The notes beneath the pieces are model-generated. The model ran no database searches. It worked only from the letters and a program-made list of their open reading frames with translations, and had not been told where the DNA came from. Source: an uncultured Hungatella sp. (GTDB taxonomy: Bacteria > Bacillota > Clostridia > Lachnospirales > Lachnospiraceae). Taken from it: 43,067 nt of DNA. Positions 16,918 to 25,159 of the stretch are shown piece by piece. The position numbers and the translations under genes were made by a program. Location of the stretch: the NCBI GenBank assembly GCA_910585435.1, contig CAJUEJ010000032.1, positions 1 through 43,067 of the forward strand, read 5' to 3'. Within the stretch, counting starts at the first letter, position 1; each line of letters opens with the position of its first letter.

Positions 16918-17697
16918 ATGAAAAAGAGCAAGACTTTATTATTTGTTACCGTACTGGTGTATATTTTTCTCATCGGTCCCCTTTTGGTGATTATGGCAGC
17001 TTCCTTCAGTGATACTACCTACCTGAAATTTCCGGGAGAGGGATTTACACTGCGGTGGTATGAACAGATATTAAAGGTGAAGACTTTTAAAAGTGCGGCG
17101 AAGAACAGTATTATTATCGCCTTCGGCGGGACGTTTATCGCCCTGCTTTTAGGCCTTCCGGCTGCCTATGCCCTGAACCGCTACCGTTTTAAGGGCAAGG
17201 AGTTTATCAAGAGCCTCTTCCTCTCGCCGGTGCTGATCCCGGTTATCGTACTGGGATTTGTGATGCTTCGTTATGTGGTAAACCGTTTCAAGCTTCCTGC
17301 TATGCCAAGCCTTTTGATCGGGCACACCATTTTGTCTATTCCCTATGTGATGCGGGTGGTGACCTCCAGTCTGGCAAACTTTGATTTTTCCATGGAGGAG
17401 GCGGCAAGGATACTTGGAGCCGGGAATCTGTATACCTTTTTCCACATTGTGCTGCCTAATATAAAATCAGGAATCGTGTCAGCCTGTATTATGGCTATTA
17501 TCAATTCCTTCAACAATGTGTCCCTGTCGGCGTTTCTTACCAGCGCAGGGGTGTCTGTCCTGCCTATTGAAATGATGGCGTATGTGGAATATCATTTTGA
17601 CCCCACCATAGCGGCGCTGGCCACACTTCTGATGGTGATCACGCTGGGGGTTATGCTGGTGATTGAAAAGACTTTGGGGCTTAAGAGTGTTGTTTAA
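16918..17697 (+). CDS. ABC transporter permease, PotC-like
   Basis: 259 residues, six membrane segments. The EAA loop is EEAARILGAGNLYTFFHIVLPNIKSGI (about 160-186). The N-terminal segment TVLVYIFLIGPLLVIMAASF, followed by the EGFTLRWYEQIL pattern, is typical of PotC/YdcV permeases. It pairs with the first permease to form the membrane channel. The gene order permease-ATPase-binding protein-permease differs from the classical potABCD order but is seen in Clostridia. AAAGGAG precedes the ATG, and the shared terminator at 17720 closes the operon. Confidence 0.92.
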   Translation: MKKSKTLLFVTVLVYIFLIGPLLVIMAASFSDTTYLKFPGEGFTLRWYEQILKVKTFKSAAKNSIIIAFGGTFIALLLGLPAAYALNRYRFKGKEFIKSLFLSPVLIPVIVLGFVMLRYVVNRFKLPAMPSLLIGHTILSIPYVMRVVTSSLANFDFSMEEAARILGAGNLYTFFHIVLPNIKSGIVSACIMAIINSFNNVSLSAFLTSAGVSVLPIEMMAYVEYHFDPTIAALATLLMVITLGVMLVIEKTLGLKSVV

Positions 17698-17719
17698 ATG
17701 CAGTGTAATGAATGAGCAG

Positions 17720-17757
17720 AAAGGCTGCCGCATGAGATTTTGTGCGGCAGCCTTTGA
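17720..17757. terminator. Bidirectional terminator
   Basis: AAAGGCTGCCGCA (17720-17732) pairs perfectly with TGCGGCAGCCTTT (17743-17755) around a T-rich loop. It sits between the convergent ABC operon and the PfkB kinase gene and can stop both. Confidence 0.85.
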
Positions 17758-17810
17758 CGTGGTATGCCTGGGGACATGGTTCTCACCGGTCAGGCACAGG
17801 GGCTGGAAAA

Positions 17811-18710
17811 TCAGGGCATAGGCGGCAGGGCATCAGGCGGCAGGGAAGCACCGTGTACGCTGACTACAGCGGCGGAGACCTTGTTGCCATAGGCGACAGC
17901 CTGGAAAAGGGGGCGATCCATAGTCAGGCAGGCAAGGATCGCTCCGATATGGGCGTCACCGGCTCCTATGGTATCGCCGATTTTCGTCACAGGGACAGAA
18001 GGCACTGTGTAGGCTTTGCCGCTTTTTTCCAGACAGTAGGCCCCTCTGGCCCCCAGGGTGATGATAACCGTGTTTTCTGTTTTCTGCCGGAGCGCCCAGG
18101 CGGCATCCTCATAATTTTTTTTGCCGCTTAGGGAAAAGGCCTCCTGCTCATTGATATGGAGAAGGGGATGGAGGCCCATCATGCGGCTGTTCTTTTCCGG
18201 GGAGATGCTGACGCCTCTGGGGCCTGGGGCATAACAGACTGAAAGCTGCCTGTGCTCTTCTAGATATTCGATAAGCTGTATGCCTGTCGGCTCTTCGATC
18301 TCCAGGCCGCAGACATAGGCCCAGCCGTAGTCTGAGGCAGGATAGGCGTCCATCCAGGATTTTTGGAAGGTGTATTCAGCGCCGTGAAGGGAGAGGAAGG
18401 TCCGCTCGCCTGTGGCCTCCACCAGGCAGTAACAGCAGCCGTTTTCCTGATCCGGAACGCGGACTGTCACAGGGATACGGTTCTTCTTCATATGATTTTC
18501 CACGAAATCGCCGTAAGCGCCGGTGCCTACCGGGCTTATGAAGGTGTGGGGCACATGGAGCAGCCTCATGATGGAGGCAACATTGTAGGCGCAGCCTCCC
18601 AGGGCCATGGTTTGGGAGGTGGGGTGAAGGTTTTCTTCTGTCCTTGGAAGATGGTCCAGATTGATGATAACGTCCACGCAGGTGGAGCCGATGATAAGTG
18701 CTGGTTTCAT
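17811..18710 (-). CDS. PfkB-family carbohydrate or nucleoside kinase
   Basis: 299 residues. The N-terminal signature GGCAYNVASIMRLL (about 33-46) and the C-terminal KIGDTIGAGDAHIGAIL (near 240-256, catalytic Asp and anion hole in GAGD) define the ribokinase/PfkB fold. The N-terminus IIGSTCVDVIINLDHLPRT is the usual first strand. It should phosphorylate a sugar or nucleoside with ATP; which one cannot be told. It is single, minus-strand, convergent with the ABC operon and divergent from the M20 hydrolase. Whether it belongs functionally with either is not shown. A GGAGATCCTCT site precedes the ATG. Confidence 0.9.
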   Translation of the reverse strand: MKPALIIGSTCVDVIINLDHLPRTEENLHPTSQTMALGGCAYNVASIMRLLHVPHTFISPVGTGAYGDFVENHMKKNRIPVTVRVPDQENGCCYCLVEATGERTFLSLHGAEYTFQKSWMDAYPASDYGWAYVCGLEIEEPTGIQLIEYLEEHRQLSVCYAPGPRGVSISPEKNSRMMGLHPLLHINEQEAFSLSGKKNYEDAAWALRQKTENTVIITLGARGAYCLEKSGKAYTVPSVPVTKIGDTIGAGDAHIGAILACLTMDRPLFQAVAYGNKVSAAVVSVHGASLPPDALPPMP

Positions 18711-18889
18711 AGAGGATCTCCTTGTTTCATAAGGTTGGCGGTAACTGTTATGGTTGATTTTACTATAAATTTTTATTTTTTTCTACTTTATTTTCAGGCT
18801 TATTGGTGGCAATGTGATCTGGATGGTGATACAATAGGATTGTTTGAAGGCAGCGGACTATTAAAGAAATGGGATACAGGAGGGGAACT

Positions 18890-20227
18890 ATGATTGGGAA
18901 GCAAAAGGAGAGGGAGGCAGCGCAGGAAATCATAAGGCTTGCAGGCGGCCTGGGAGAAAAGAGCAGGGAGAGGAGGCGGGATTTTCACCGTTTTCCTGAG
19001 ATGGCCTGGTATGAGATGCGCACTTCGGCGATTATCGCTAAAACCCTGACAGAGCTGGGATATGAGGTGCTGACCGGGCGGCAGGTCTGTCTGGAGAGCG
19101 CAAGAATCGGTGTGCCCTCTGAGGAAGAGCTGGAGGCTCACGCCAGTCAGGTGCTGATGCAGGGAGCGCCAGAGGCGTATCTAACAGAGGATATGAAGCA
19201 GGGATTTACAGGCGTGATAGGGATTTTGCGGTGCGGCGAAGGGCCTGTGGTGGCTCTGCGTTTTGATATTGACGCGCTGGGGCTGATTGAGGCAGAGACA
19301 GAAGATCACCGGCCCTTCAGGGAAGGGTTCGCTTCCCGGAATGCCGGGGTTATGCATGCCTGCGGCCATGATGCCCACGGGGCTATCGGGCTGGGAACGG
19401 CAGAGGTGCTTATGAAGCTTCGAAGCCACCTTCACGGTACTATAAAGCTGATTTTTCAGCCGGGAGAGGAAGGGGTAAAGGGAGCCAGGGCCATCGTGGC
19501 ACACGGGCATCTGGATGATGTGGACTATTTCCTGGGAACCCATGTGGCGCCTACAAAGGGACCGGATGACGGGGATGTGACGCCCGGGACCTGGGGGTCT
19601 CTGGCTACAAGCAAGTATGATGCACATTTTTACGGACAGGCAGCCCATGCAGGGGGATTTCCGGAGAAGGGATCAAGCGCCATTGTGGCGGCGGCCAATG
19701 CGGTGTTGAATCTGACGGCCATACCCAGGCACAGCAAAGGAATAACCCGGGTGAATGTAGGAAAGATCCAGGGCGGTACCGGGAGGAATGTGGTGCCGGA
19801 TTATGCAATGATCCAGTTTGAGGTGCGGGGAGACACCACAGAGATCAACCGGTACATGGATGAGCAGGCCAGGCAGATCTGTGAGGGCGCGGCGAAAATG
19901 GCTGGATGCAGGTGTGACATGGTTTTGCAGGGGTCTGCAGAATCGCAGCACAGCGATGAGGATTTTCTGGAGGATATTGCCGGGATTGTACAGCGGACTT
20001 TGCCTCATCTGCGGGTCAGCTCCTGCAAAAATGCGCAGAACTGGGGGAGCGAGGATATCTCCCTCATGATGAACCGGGTCCAGGAGCATGGCGGAAAGGC
20101 CACGTACATGCGTTCTATGACAGACATGGCTTCCCCGCAGCACACCAATACATTTGATATCGATGAGAAAGTGCTGGTTGACGGGATCGAGACCTTTTCC
20201 ATGATTGTGTATGAGCTTCTTGCATAA
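18890..20227 (+). CDS. M20-family amidohydrolase, AbgA-like
   Basis: 445 residues from the ATG at 18890, which has AGGAGGGG upstream; a frame start at 18869 is rejected. Metal-site motifs are MHACGHDAHGAIGLG (about 154-168) and FQPGEEGVKGARAIV (about 195-209), with a dimerisation domain KYDAHFYGQAAHAGGFPEKG. Whole-length pattern, including ESARIGVP, HRPFREGFASRNAG and GSEDISLMMNRVQEHGGKA, resembles AbgA, a subunit of p-aminobenzoyl-glutamate hydrolase, more than HipO/aminoacylase. No AbgB or AbgT partner is visible, so it may act alone on another N-acyl or amino-aroyl substrate. It acts in the cytoplasm. Confidence 0.88.
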   Translation: MIGKQKEREAAQEIIRLAGGLGEKSRERRRDFHRFPEMAWYEMRTSAIIAKTLTELGYEVLTGRQVCLESARIGVPSEEELEAHASQVLMQGAPEAYLTEDMKQGFTGVIGILRCGEGPVVALRFDIDALGLIEAETEDHRPFREGFASRNAGVMHACGHDAHGAIGLGTAEVLMKLRSHLHGTIKLIFQPGEEGVKGARAIVAHGHLDDVDYFLGTHVAPTKGPDDGDVTPGTWGSLATSKYDAHFYGQAAHAGGFPEKGSSAIVAAANAVLNLTAIPRHSKGITRVNVGKIQGGTGRNVVPDYAMIQFEVRGDTTEINRYMDEQARQICEGAAKMAGCRCDMVLQGSAESQHSDEDFLEDIAGIVQRTLPHLRVSSCKNAQNWGSEDISLMMNRVQEHGGKATYMRSMTDMASPQHTNTFDIDEKVLVDGIETFSMIVYELLA

Positions 20228-20270
20228 GACATGACAGGGAGAGAGGCCAAAGACAGAAGGGAAAAGATAC

Positions 20271-21296
20271 ATGGAGGCTGAAAGAAAGAGGATTGACTGG
20301 ATCGACTGCGCCAGAGGAATAGGCATTTTGCTGGTGATGGTGGGGCATGGGGTGGACGGCCTTTTGCGGGCGCTTATATTTTCTTTTCACATGCCCCTGT
20401 TTTTTATACTGAGCGGGAGGACGTTCCGGCCTTCCAAAGACGGCAGGGCATGGCAAAGGAATGTAAAAAGAGGGGCCAGGCAGCTTCTGATACCTTTGGC
20501 AGCGGTGTATCTTATGAGGGCAGCGGTGACCCTGTGGCAGAGTCCGGGGCTTTTGGTGGAGGCTTCTTACTGGAAAGGCTTCTTTTGTACGTTTGTGTTT
20601 GGAAGCGGGGTGGACATAGAGAACAGCGGGATCTTCGGAGGTGCCAGGATTGAGGCTATGGGGATGCCATGGTTCTTTTTTGCATTGTTTTTCGGCAGGA
20701 GCCTGTATGATTTTCTTCAGATGAAATGCAGGGGGAAAGGGCTGGCGGCGGCATGTATGGCAGTGTCCGTGGCAGGGGTTGGGCTGGGAAAGCTGCAGTG
20801 GCTGCCCTTTTCCCTGGATATTACACTGGCTGTGATTCCGTTTTTCTATGTGGGGGATTCTCTGCGGAGGGTGGATCTGGAGAAGGGAACCGGGAGGCTT
20901 CTGACGGTTTTGGGTATCCTGTGGCTGGCAACCCTGGCGGCGGAGTATCCGGATCCGGGCCGGTGGACGTATCTGGAGCTGGCCTGGAGAAGGTATCCTC
21001 TGTATCCCTTATGCCTCTTTACAGCGGCGGCAGGCAGCCTGTTTTTATGCGGGGTAAGTATCCGGATCCTGAAGCTGGGGAAGATGGTCCGGCCTGTTTT
21101 ATTTTTGGGAAAGAATTCCATGTACCTTTTGTGCGTACACTGTATGGATTATCTCTGGCATCCGCTCTGCTATGGGAACGGGCCGGCATTCTTTTCGCTT
21201 ATGAAAAAAATTATGGCGGATGTGGTTATCTTTCTTTTGGTTATGGCGGCTGTAAACAGTATCAAAAATTTTTTGCCGCGGCGGATAATATTCTGA
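20271..21296 (+). CDS. Acyltransferase-3 / fucose-4-O-acetylase-like membrane protein
   Basis: 341 residues with about ten hydrophobic segments. It opens with RIDWIDCARGIGILLVMVGHGVDG, the D-x-x-R-G and conserved His pattern of acyltransferase-3 proteins, followed by IFSFHMPLFFILSGRTFRP, another hallmark. Such proteins acetylate sugars of surface polysaccharides or other extracytoplasmic acceptors. The C-terminal helices include LGKNSMYLLCVHCMDYLWH. It lies 43 bases after the M20 gene; a spaced AGAAGGGAAAAG precedes the ATG. No glycosyltransferase genes are near, so the target is unknown. Confidence 0.87.
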   Translation: MEAERKRIDWIDCARGIGILLVMVGHGVDGLLRALIFSFHMPLFFILSGRTFRPSKDGRAWQRNVKRGARQLLIPLAAVYLMRAAVTLWQSPGLLVEASYWKGFFCTFVFGSGVDIENSGIFGGARIEAMGMPWFFFALFFGRSLYDFLQMKCRGKGLAAACMAVSVAGVGLGKLQWLPFSLDITLAVIPFFYVGDSLRRVDLEKGTGRLLTVLGILWLATLAAEYPDPGRWTYLELAWRRYPLYPLCLFTAAAGSLFLCGVSIRILKLGKMVRPVLFLGKNSMYLLCVHCMDYLWHPLCYGNGPAFFSLMKKIMADVVIFLLVMAAVNSIKNFLPRRIIF

Positions 21297-21372
21297 AATC
21301 AGGGAAGACTTTATACCGAAGTTGTATCCTGAGAATCTATACAGGATGTTTAAAAGTCAGGAGGTCTTCTTT

Positions 21373-21588
21373 ATGAACAAAACGTTAGATTGGATAGCGC
21401 TTACAATTGGAATCATCGGAGCCATCAACTGGGGGCTCATCGGATTTTTCGGATTTAACCTGGTGGAATTTATTTTCAGAAATATCTGGTTATCCCGGAT
21501 TATCTATGCAGCAGTAGGCTTATGCGGGATTTATCTTTTAACCTTTTATGGAAAAACCGGAAGGGTGGCAGGCGGGACCAGAGCCTGA
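21373..21588 (+). CDS. DUF378-family small membrane protein
   Basis: 71 residues from the ATG at 21373, which follows a GTCAGGAGG site by 8 bases. Two hydrophobic helices: LDWIALTIGIIGAINWGLIGFFGFNLV (about 4-30, with the conserved GAINWGLIG) and IIYAAVGLCGIYLLTFYG (about 43-60). This is the DUF378 (YuzA) pattern. The function of the family is unknown. It follows the acyltransferase by 76 bases. Confidence 0.9.
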   Translation: MNKTLDWIALTIGIIGAINWGLIGFFGFNLVEFIFRNIWLSRIIYAAVGLCGIYLLTFYGKTGRVAGGTRA

Positions 21589-21618
21589 CCTGGAACGGAT
21601 TTGAACCGCTGAATGGAA

Positions 21619-21656
21619 GGTGTAAAGCTTTTGCAGGTTATGCAGGGCTTTACACC
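21619..21656. repeat. Inverted repeat upstream of the lipoprotein gene
   Basis: GGTGTAAAGC (21619-21628) and GCTTTACACC (21647-21656) are perfect 10-base arms around an 18-base loop. There is no T run, so a terminator is unlikely. It lies 38 bases before the lipoprotein start and could be an operator or an mRNA hairpin. Confidence 0.5.
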
Positions 21657-21693
21657 GTCTGTCAAAAAGGAACGACAGGGGGGGAGATACGGG

Positions 21694-22836
21694 ATGGATG
21701 GCGGCTTATATAGAACCTTGCCATTGGTCCTGCTGTGTGTGATGGCATCGCTTTTTCTATGTGCCTGCGGCTATTCGAGAGAGGAAAAACAGCGAATGAG
21801 GGAGATCCAGGCGCTGGGCAGGAAGAATGCGGTTATGTATGTGGAGGAAAAGTATGGCTTCACGCCTGATGTCAGGGATGTCCAGTTGTGTACAGAACGA
21901 GGGGACCAGGATCCCCTTTCCTGGGCCAATGGATATGTGATGGTTTCCATGAACGACGGGAATAAGGAATTCAGGGTACATATAAACGGGGAAAGAGATA
22001 CCCGGGCAGGGCAGGATGATTATCAGTACGACCTGATTATGGAAGAGGCCAGGGAGTATTTCGGGGATCTGCTGGGGTATGAGATCCATGATATTTATAT
22101 GGAGTATAAAGAGGAGGGCTGGGGGATGGATTCCTCTTCTTTATGTCATCAGGATCACCTTCTGAGCCAATTTTACCAGGCGGGAAGCTTTACAGAGCTG
22201 CTGAGACAGTATCCTGTGAATCTGCGGATTGATGACTGCCTGAATCAGGATTTCACGGATTTAAAAGAAAATAATGCCGGCGCGGCCGTATTTTTCCAGG
22301 AGTACATGAGAGCGTATGGGATGAAGGCGGTTTTGATTTCCTATAAAAGCCAGGAGGACTACGAGAAGGGATACAGCCATACCTATGGCAGAGGCGGGAT
22401 CCTTGATTTTGATATAGAGGAGGATGGGATGTATATCTGTTCCTATGCTGCCTTTGATGGGGAGGAGGCAAAGCTGTGCCGTTTTGAACTGCAGGAGTGT
22501 GAGGGGATGATTTTCTGCTGTATTGACAGGGCTGACGGGGAGGATCTGCAGATTTCGGCCGGGGAGGATCCGTGGCTTGACCTGGGAGAAACTAAAAAAG
22601 AGCCTGTATCAAAGGTGTATTCTGCGGATAAAAAGGAGCCAGGGGAAATTGTTGTTTATATACCCACAGAACGATACGGGAGAAATGCATCTGTATTTAT
22701 ACAGCATTTTTATGATGGGAAATGGTGGCAGTATGAGGATTATACCCATTTGACAAGGGATAATCAGTATATGGTTGTAACCTCCATGGGGTTTCCTGAC
22801 AGCAGCTTTGATTTTGCTGTCTTTGAAAAGGAATAA
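21694..22836 (+). CDS. Putative lipoprotein of unknown function
   Basis: 380 residues from the ATG at 21694, chosen for the GGGGGGAG site 7 bases upstream. A signal peptide (LPLVLLCVMASLFL, about 9-22) ends in a lipobox-like LCAC, so the Cys of ACGYSR is probably lipidated. The mature part is hydrophilic and rich in acidic residues and Tyr, with no known catalytic motif: KNAVMYVEEKYGFTPDV near residue 42 and repeated Gly-Asp/Glu turns. The C-terminal 60 residues look beta-rich (VVYIPTERYGRNASVFIQHFYDGKWW). I do not recognise the family. Confidence 0.75.
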   Translation: MDGGLYRTLPLVLLCVMASLFLCACGYSREEKQRMREIQALGRKNAVMYVEEKYGFTPDVRDVQLCTERGDQDPLSWANGYVMVSMNDGNKEFRVHINGERDTRAGQDDYQYDLIMEEAREYFGDLLGYEIHDIYMEYKEEGWGMDSSSLCHQDHLLSQFYQAGSFTELLRQYPVNLRIDDCLNQDFTDLKENNAGAAVFFQEYMRAYGMKAVLISYKSQEDYEKGYSHTYGRGGILDFDIEEDGMYICSYAAFDGEEAKLCRFELQECEGMIFCCIDRADGEDLQISAGEDPWLDLGETKKEPVSKVYSADKKEPGEIVVYIPTERYGRNASVFIQHFYDGKWWQYEDYTHLTRDNQYMVVTSMGFPDSSFDFAVFEKE

Positions 22837-22888
22837 ATAAAGCAGCAAACGGAAGATTCCTTATGGCTTCCATTTGCTGCTTTATTTC
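22837..22888. terminator. Bidirectional terminator between lipoprotein and chemoreceptor genes
   Basis: ATAAAGCAGCAAA (22837-22849) pairs perfectly with TTTGCTGCTTTAT (22873-22885), with an inner GGAAG/CTTCC stem and TTTCTG following. It directly overlaps the end of the lipoprotein gene and serves the convergent chemoreceptor gene. Confidence 0.9.
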
Positions 22889-22907
22889 TGTCTGGTACAG
22901 CGTTTTA

Positions 22908-24881
22908 CTAATCTCTGGCAAGCGTAAAACCGTCCACCAGCCGTTTTAAGCTGGCCGCTTCGGCAGAAAGCTCCTGGCTGGCTGCAGCGCTTTCCTGTGC
23001 AGTGGCGCTGTTGGTCTGCACCACGGAGGATATCTGATCGATGCCTTCCGTAACCTGTGTGATGGCGGTGGTCTGGTTCTCCACGGCTTCTACCACAATA
23101 TTCATCTTGGTGGTGACATTGCCGGCGATGGAGTTGGTCTTCTCCAGAGACTGCGTAACTTTGTTAACTACCTGGCTTCCCTCATTGACAGAAGCGACGG
23201 AGCTTTCAATCAGCTCCTTGGTAGCCTTGGCAGCCTCCTCTGATTTGGATGCAAGATTGCGCACCTCATCGGCAACCACTGCGAAGCCTTTGCCGGAGGA
23301 GCCTGCCCGGGCAGCTTCCACGGCAGCGTTCAGAGCCAGAATATTGGTCTGGAAGGCGATGCTTTCAATAGAGGCAATAATCTTGGATATCTCTTCGGAG
23401 GAGGTGGAGATCTTCTCCATGGCTGTATTCAGATCCTTGACATATTCCACGCTGATTCCCAGCTGGGCTCCTGCCTGCTCTACAAACTGACCGGCCTCTT
23501 CGGCAGCGCCGGCTGTCTTCTTGGCGCTTTCGGAGATATCGTTGATGGTGGCTGCCAGCTCCTCCACGGCGCTGGCCTGGGAGATGGAACCCTGGCTCAG
23601 TGTCTGGGCGCCGGTGGACACCTGGCCGCTGGCAGAGGACACCTGGCCTGCGGATGTATCGATCTGGCGGATGGTATTGCTCAGTTCCACCTTCAGATTG
23701 CGCATGGACAGCAGGATGTTCTGAAATTCACCTACATAGGAGTCACGGTGAGTGGACTGGATATCAAAGTTCTGATTGGCCATCTCATTGAGAAGATAGC
23801 TGATATCGTTGATAATAATATTCAGGCCGCTTACCATATCTGCGGTGGAGCGGGTCAGCTCCGCTGTCTCATCCTGTCCCCTGACCTGGGGAACGGGGGA
23901 TTTTAAATCACCCTCCACCAGCAGCTTCATACGCTGGGCACAGGCGTGCATAGGTGCGCTGATATTGCTGGACAGCTTAAGAGCCACTGCAATGGAGGCT
24001 AAAATGGAAACAGCAATTACCAGCAGGTTGATGATAATGCCAAAATATGTATTGGCCAGATAGTCTTTCTGAAGGGCGGTGATTGCTACGCTCCAGCCGT
24101 CGGTGCCGTTTACCGGGGCATAGGCCATGAACCGCGGGCCGTCAGAGCTTTGATAGCTTCCGAAACCGCTGGCGCCCTGGCGCATATCCCTGTGCAGGCT
24201 GGCCAGCTCTTTTAAAGAAGAATCGCTCTGCGCCTGGTTTTCGATGTTCTGGGTGGTAATGGTATCCAGAGTGACATCGGCGATGGTGTCGCCCTCCCGG
24301 TTGATCATGTAGGACCGGCAGCTTGGGGCAACAGAGATAGAGGAGACAATGGTATTAAGAAATGTCTCCGGCGGTACGAAATAGACGACGCCTGCGATGG
24401 CGGAACTATGGATTCCCTCAGCATAGAGAGGGGCCGCCACCATGATGGACAGCTCTCCTGTGATCTTGCTGCGGAGAGGTTCCGACACATAGATATTTCC
24501 CGACATGGCCTGTTTAACATATTCCCGGTCTGAATAGTCATTTCCGTCAAAGATGCTGATGCCGTCCGGCCCGATGATATTGCCTCGCTGGAAGCCGTGC
24601 ATGGTGACACGTTCGTTGATAATAGCCTGTTTTTCTTCCACGGATACGTCCGGGTCAGACAGCTGCGGGATGCAGCCGGTGTCCATGGCTACGTTCTTGT
24701 AGGCGCTCAGCTCCTGCTCGATGCGCTCGGCTGCCAGCCCTGCAGTCTCGCTCATCATCTGCTCTACTGTGGCGATGGTGCTTCTGTAATTCAGTGAGAT
24801 GCTTGATGCCCCTACTGCGATTAGAGCAATCAGGACAGTTGCCATCAGGCATAGGGTGATTTTGCTGCGAATGCTTTTCAT
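22908..24881 (-). CDS. Methyl-accepting chemotaxis protein with dCache-type sensor
   Basis: 657 residues. A first membrane helix (about 7-30) is followed by an extracellular sensor of about 245 residues of the double-Cache pattern (FDGNDYSDREYVKQAMSGN, then ITGELSIMVAAPLY). A second helix (about 278-302) leads to a HAMP domain and the cytoplasmic signalling hairpin, whose tip FQTNILALNAAVEAARAG lies near 510-527. It should report small ligands, often amino acids or carboxylates, to CheA and CheW. GAGGGAATC precedes the ATG. It is an orphan receptor here: no che or flagellar genes are in the window. Confidence 0.95.
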   Translation of the reverse strand: MKSIRSKITLCLMATVLIALIAVGASSISLNYRSTIATVEQMMSETAGLAAERIEQELSAYKNVAMDTGCIPQLSDPDVSVEEKQAIINERVTMHGFQRGNIIGPDGISIFDGNDYSDREYVKQAMSGNIYVSEPLRSKITGELSIMVAAPLYAEGIHSSAIAGVVYFVPPETFLNTIVSSISVAPSCRSYMINREGDTIADVTLDTITTQNIENQAQSDSSLKELASLHRDMRQGASGFGSYQSSDGPRFMAYAPVNGTDGWSVAITALQKDYLANTYFGIIINLLVIAVSILASIAVALKLSSNISAPMHACAQRMKLLVEGDLKSPVPQVRGQDETAELTRSTADMVSGLNIIINDISYLLNEMANQNFDIQSTHRDSYVGEFQNILLSMRNLKVELSNTIRQIDTSAGQVSSASGQVSTGAQTLSQGSISQASAVEELAATINDISESAKKTAGAAEEAGQFVEQAGAQLGISVEYVKDLNTAMEKISTSSEEISKIIASIESIAFQTNILALNAAVEAARAGSSGKGFAVVADEVRNLASKSEEAAKATKELIESSVASVNEGSQVVNKVTQSLEKTNSIAGNVTTKMNIVVEAVENQTTAITQVTEGIDQISSVVQTNSATAQESAAASQELSAEAASLKRLVDGFTLARD

Positions 24882-25020
24882 GATTCCCTCCTACTGTTTT
24901 TGCTAATGCAATGTTGTGCTATTCGCTTTGATGATTATGCCCTGTCCTCCGGGCAGTTTGGGAGGATGTGCGCGGTTCGCCTAAAAAGCGCCCTTCCTTG
25001 GGTCAGATGGGAACCGGAGC
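24882..25020 (-). promoter_or_regulatory. Long structured leader of the chemoreceptor mRNA
   Basis: About 140 bases separate the promoter from the start codon. The minus-strand RNA can pair CGGTTC with GAACCG (25012-25017 with about 24974-24979), and GCCC with GGGC around a GGAGGACA loop (about 24948-24963). I compared it with c-di-GMP type I and II riboswitches and saw no match. Any regulatory role is unproven. Confidence 0.35.
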
Positions 25021-25024
25021 AGGC

Positions 25025-25069
25025 ATAATGTTTGTTAACATTATACCACATAACATATATATGTGTCTA
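25025..25069 (-). promoter_or_regulatory. Promoter of the chemoreceptor gene with overlapping inverted repeat
   Basis: On the minus strand TAGACA (25069-25064) and TATAAT (25045-25040) are 18 bases apart. ATAATGTT-TGTT-AACATTAT (25025-25044) is a perfect inverted repeat covering the -10 box and start site, a natural repressor position. Confidence 0.6.
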
Positions 25070-25098
25070 TTGAAAAACAACCCCTGAAAAAAATTCTG

Positions 25099-25129
25099 TT
25101 GACCTGTAGTGAACTCCAGGATATATAAT
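25099..25129 (+). promoter_or_regulatory. MerR-type promoter and operator, 19-base spacer
   Basis: TTGACC (25099-25104) and TATAAT (25124-25129) are separated by 19 bases, the overlong spacer of MerR-controlled promoters. The spacer and -35 edge hold the dyad CCTGnAGTGnACTnCAGG (25103-25120). It matches the style of NmlR/AdhR-family operators, and the next gene is a MerR protein, so autoregulation is very likely. Confidence 0.85.
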
Positions 25130-25159
25130 GAAACCATATGCAGAAGGAGGCAGTGACAG

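Noticed and set aside
21619..21656. Terminator after the DUF378 gene
   Set aside because: The stem is good but no T run follows; kept as an inverted repeat of unknown role.
24882..25020. A c-di-GMP riboswitch in the chemoreceptor leader
   Set aside because: Neither the class I nor the class II conserved core could be found.
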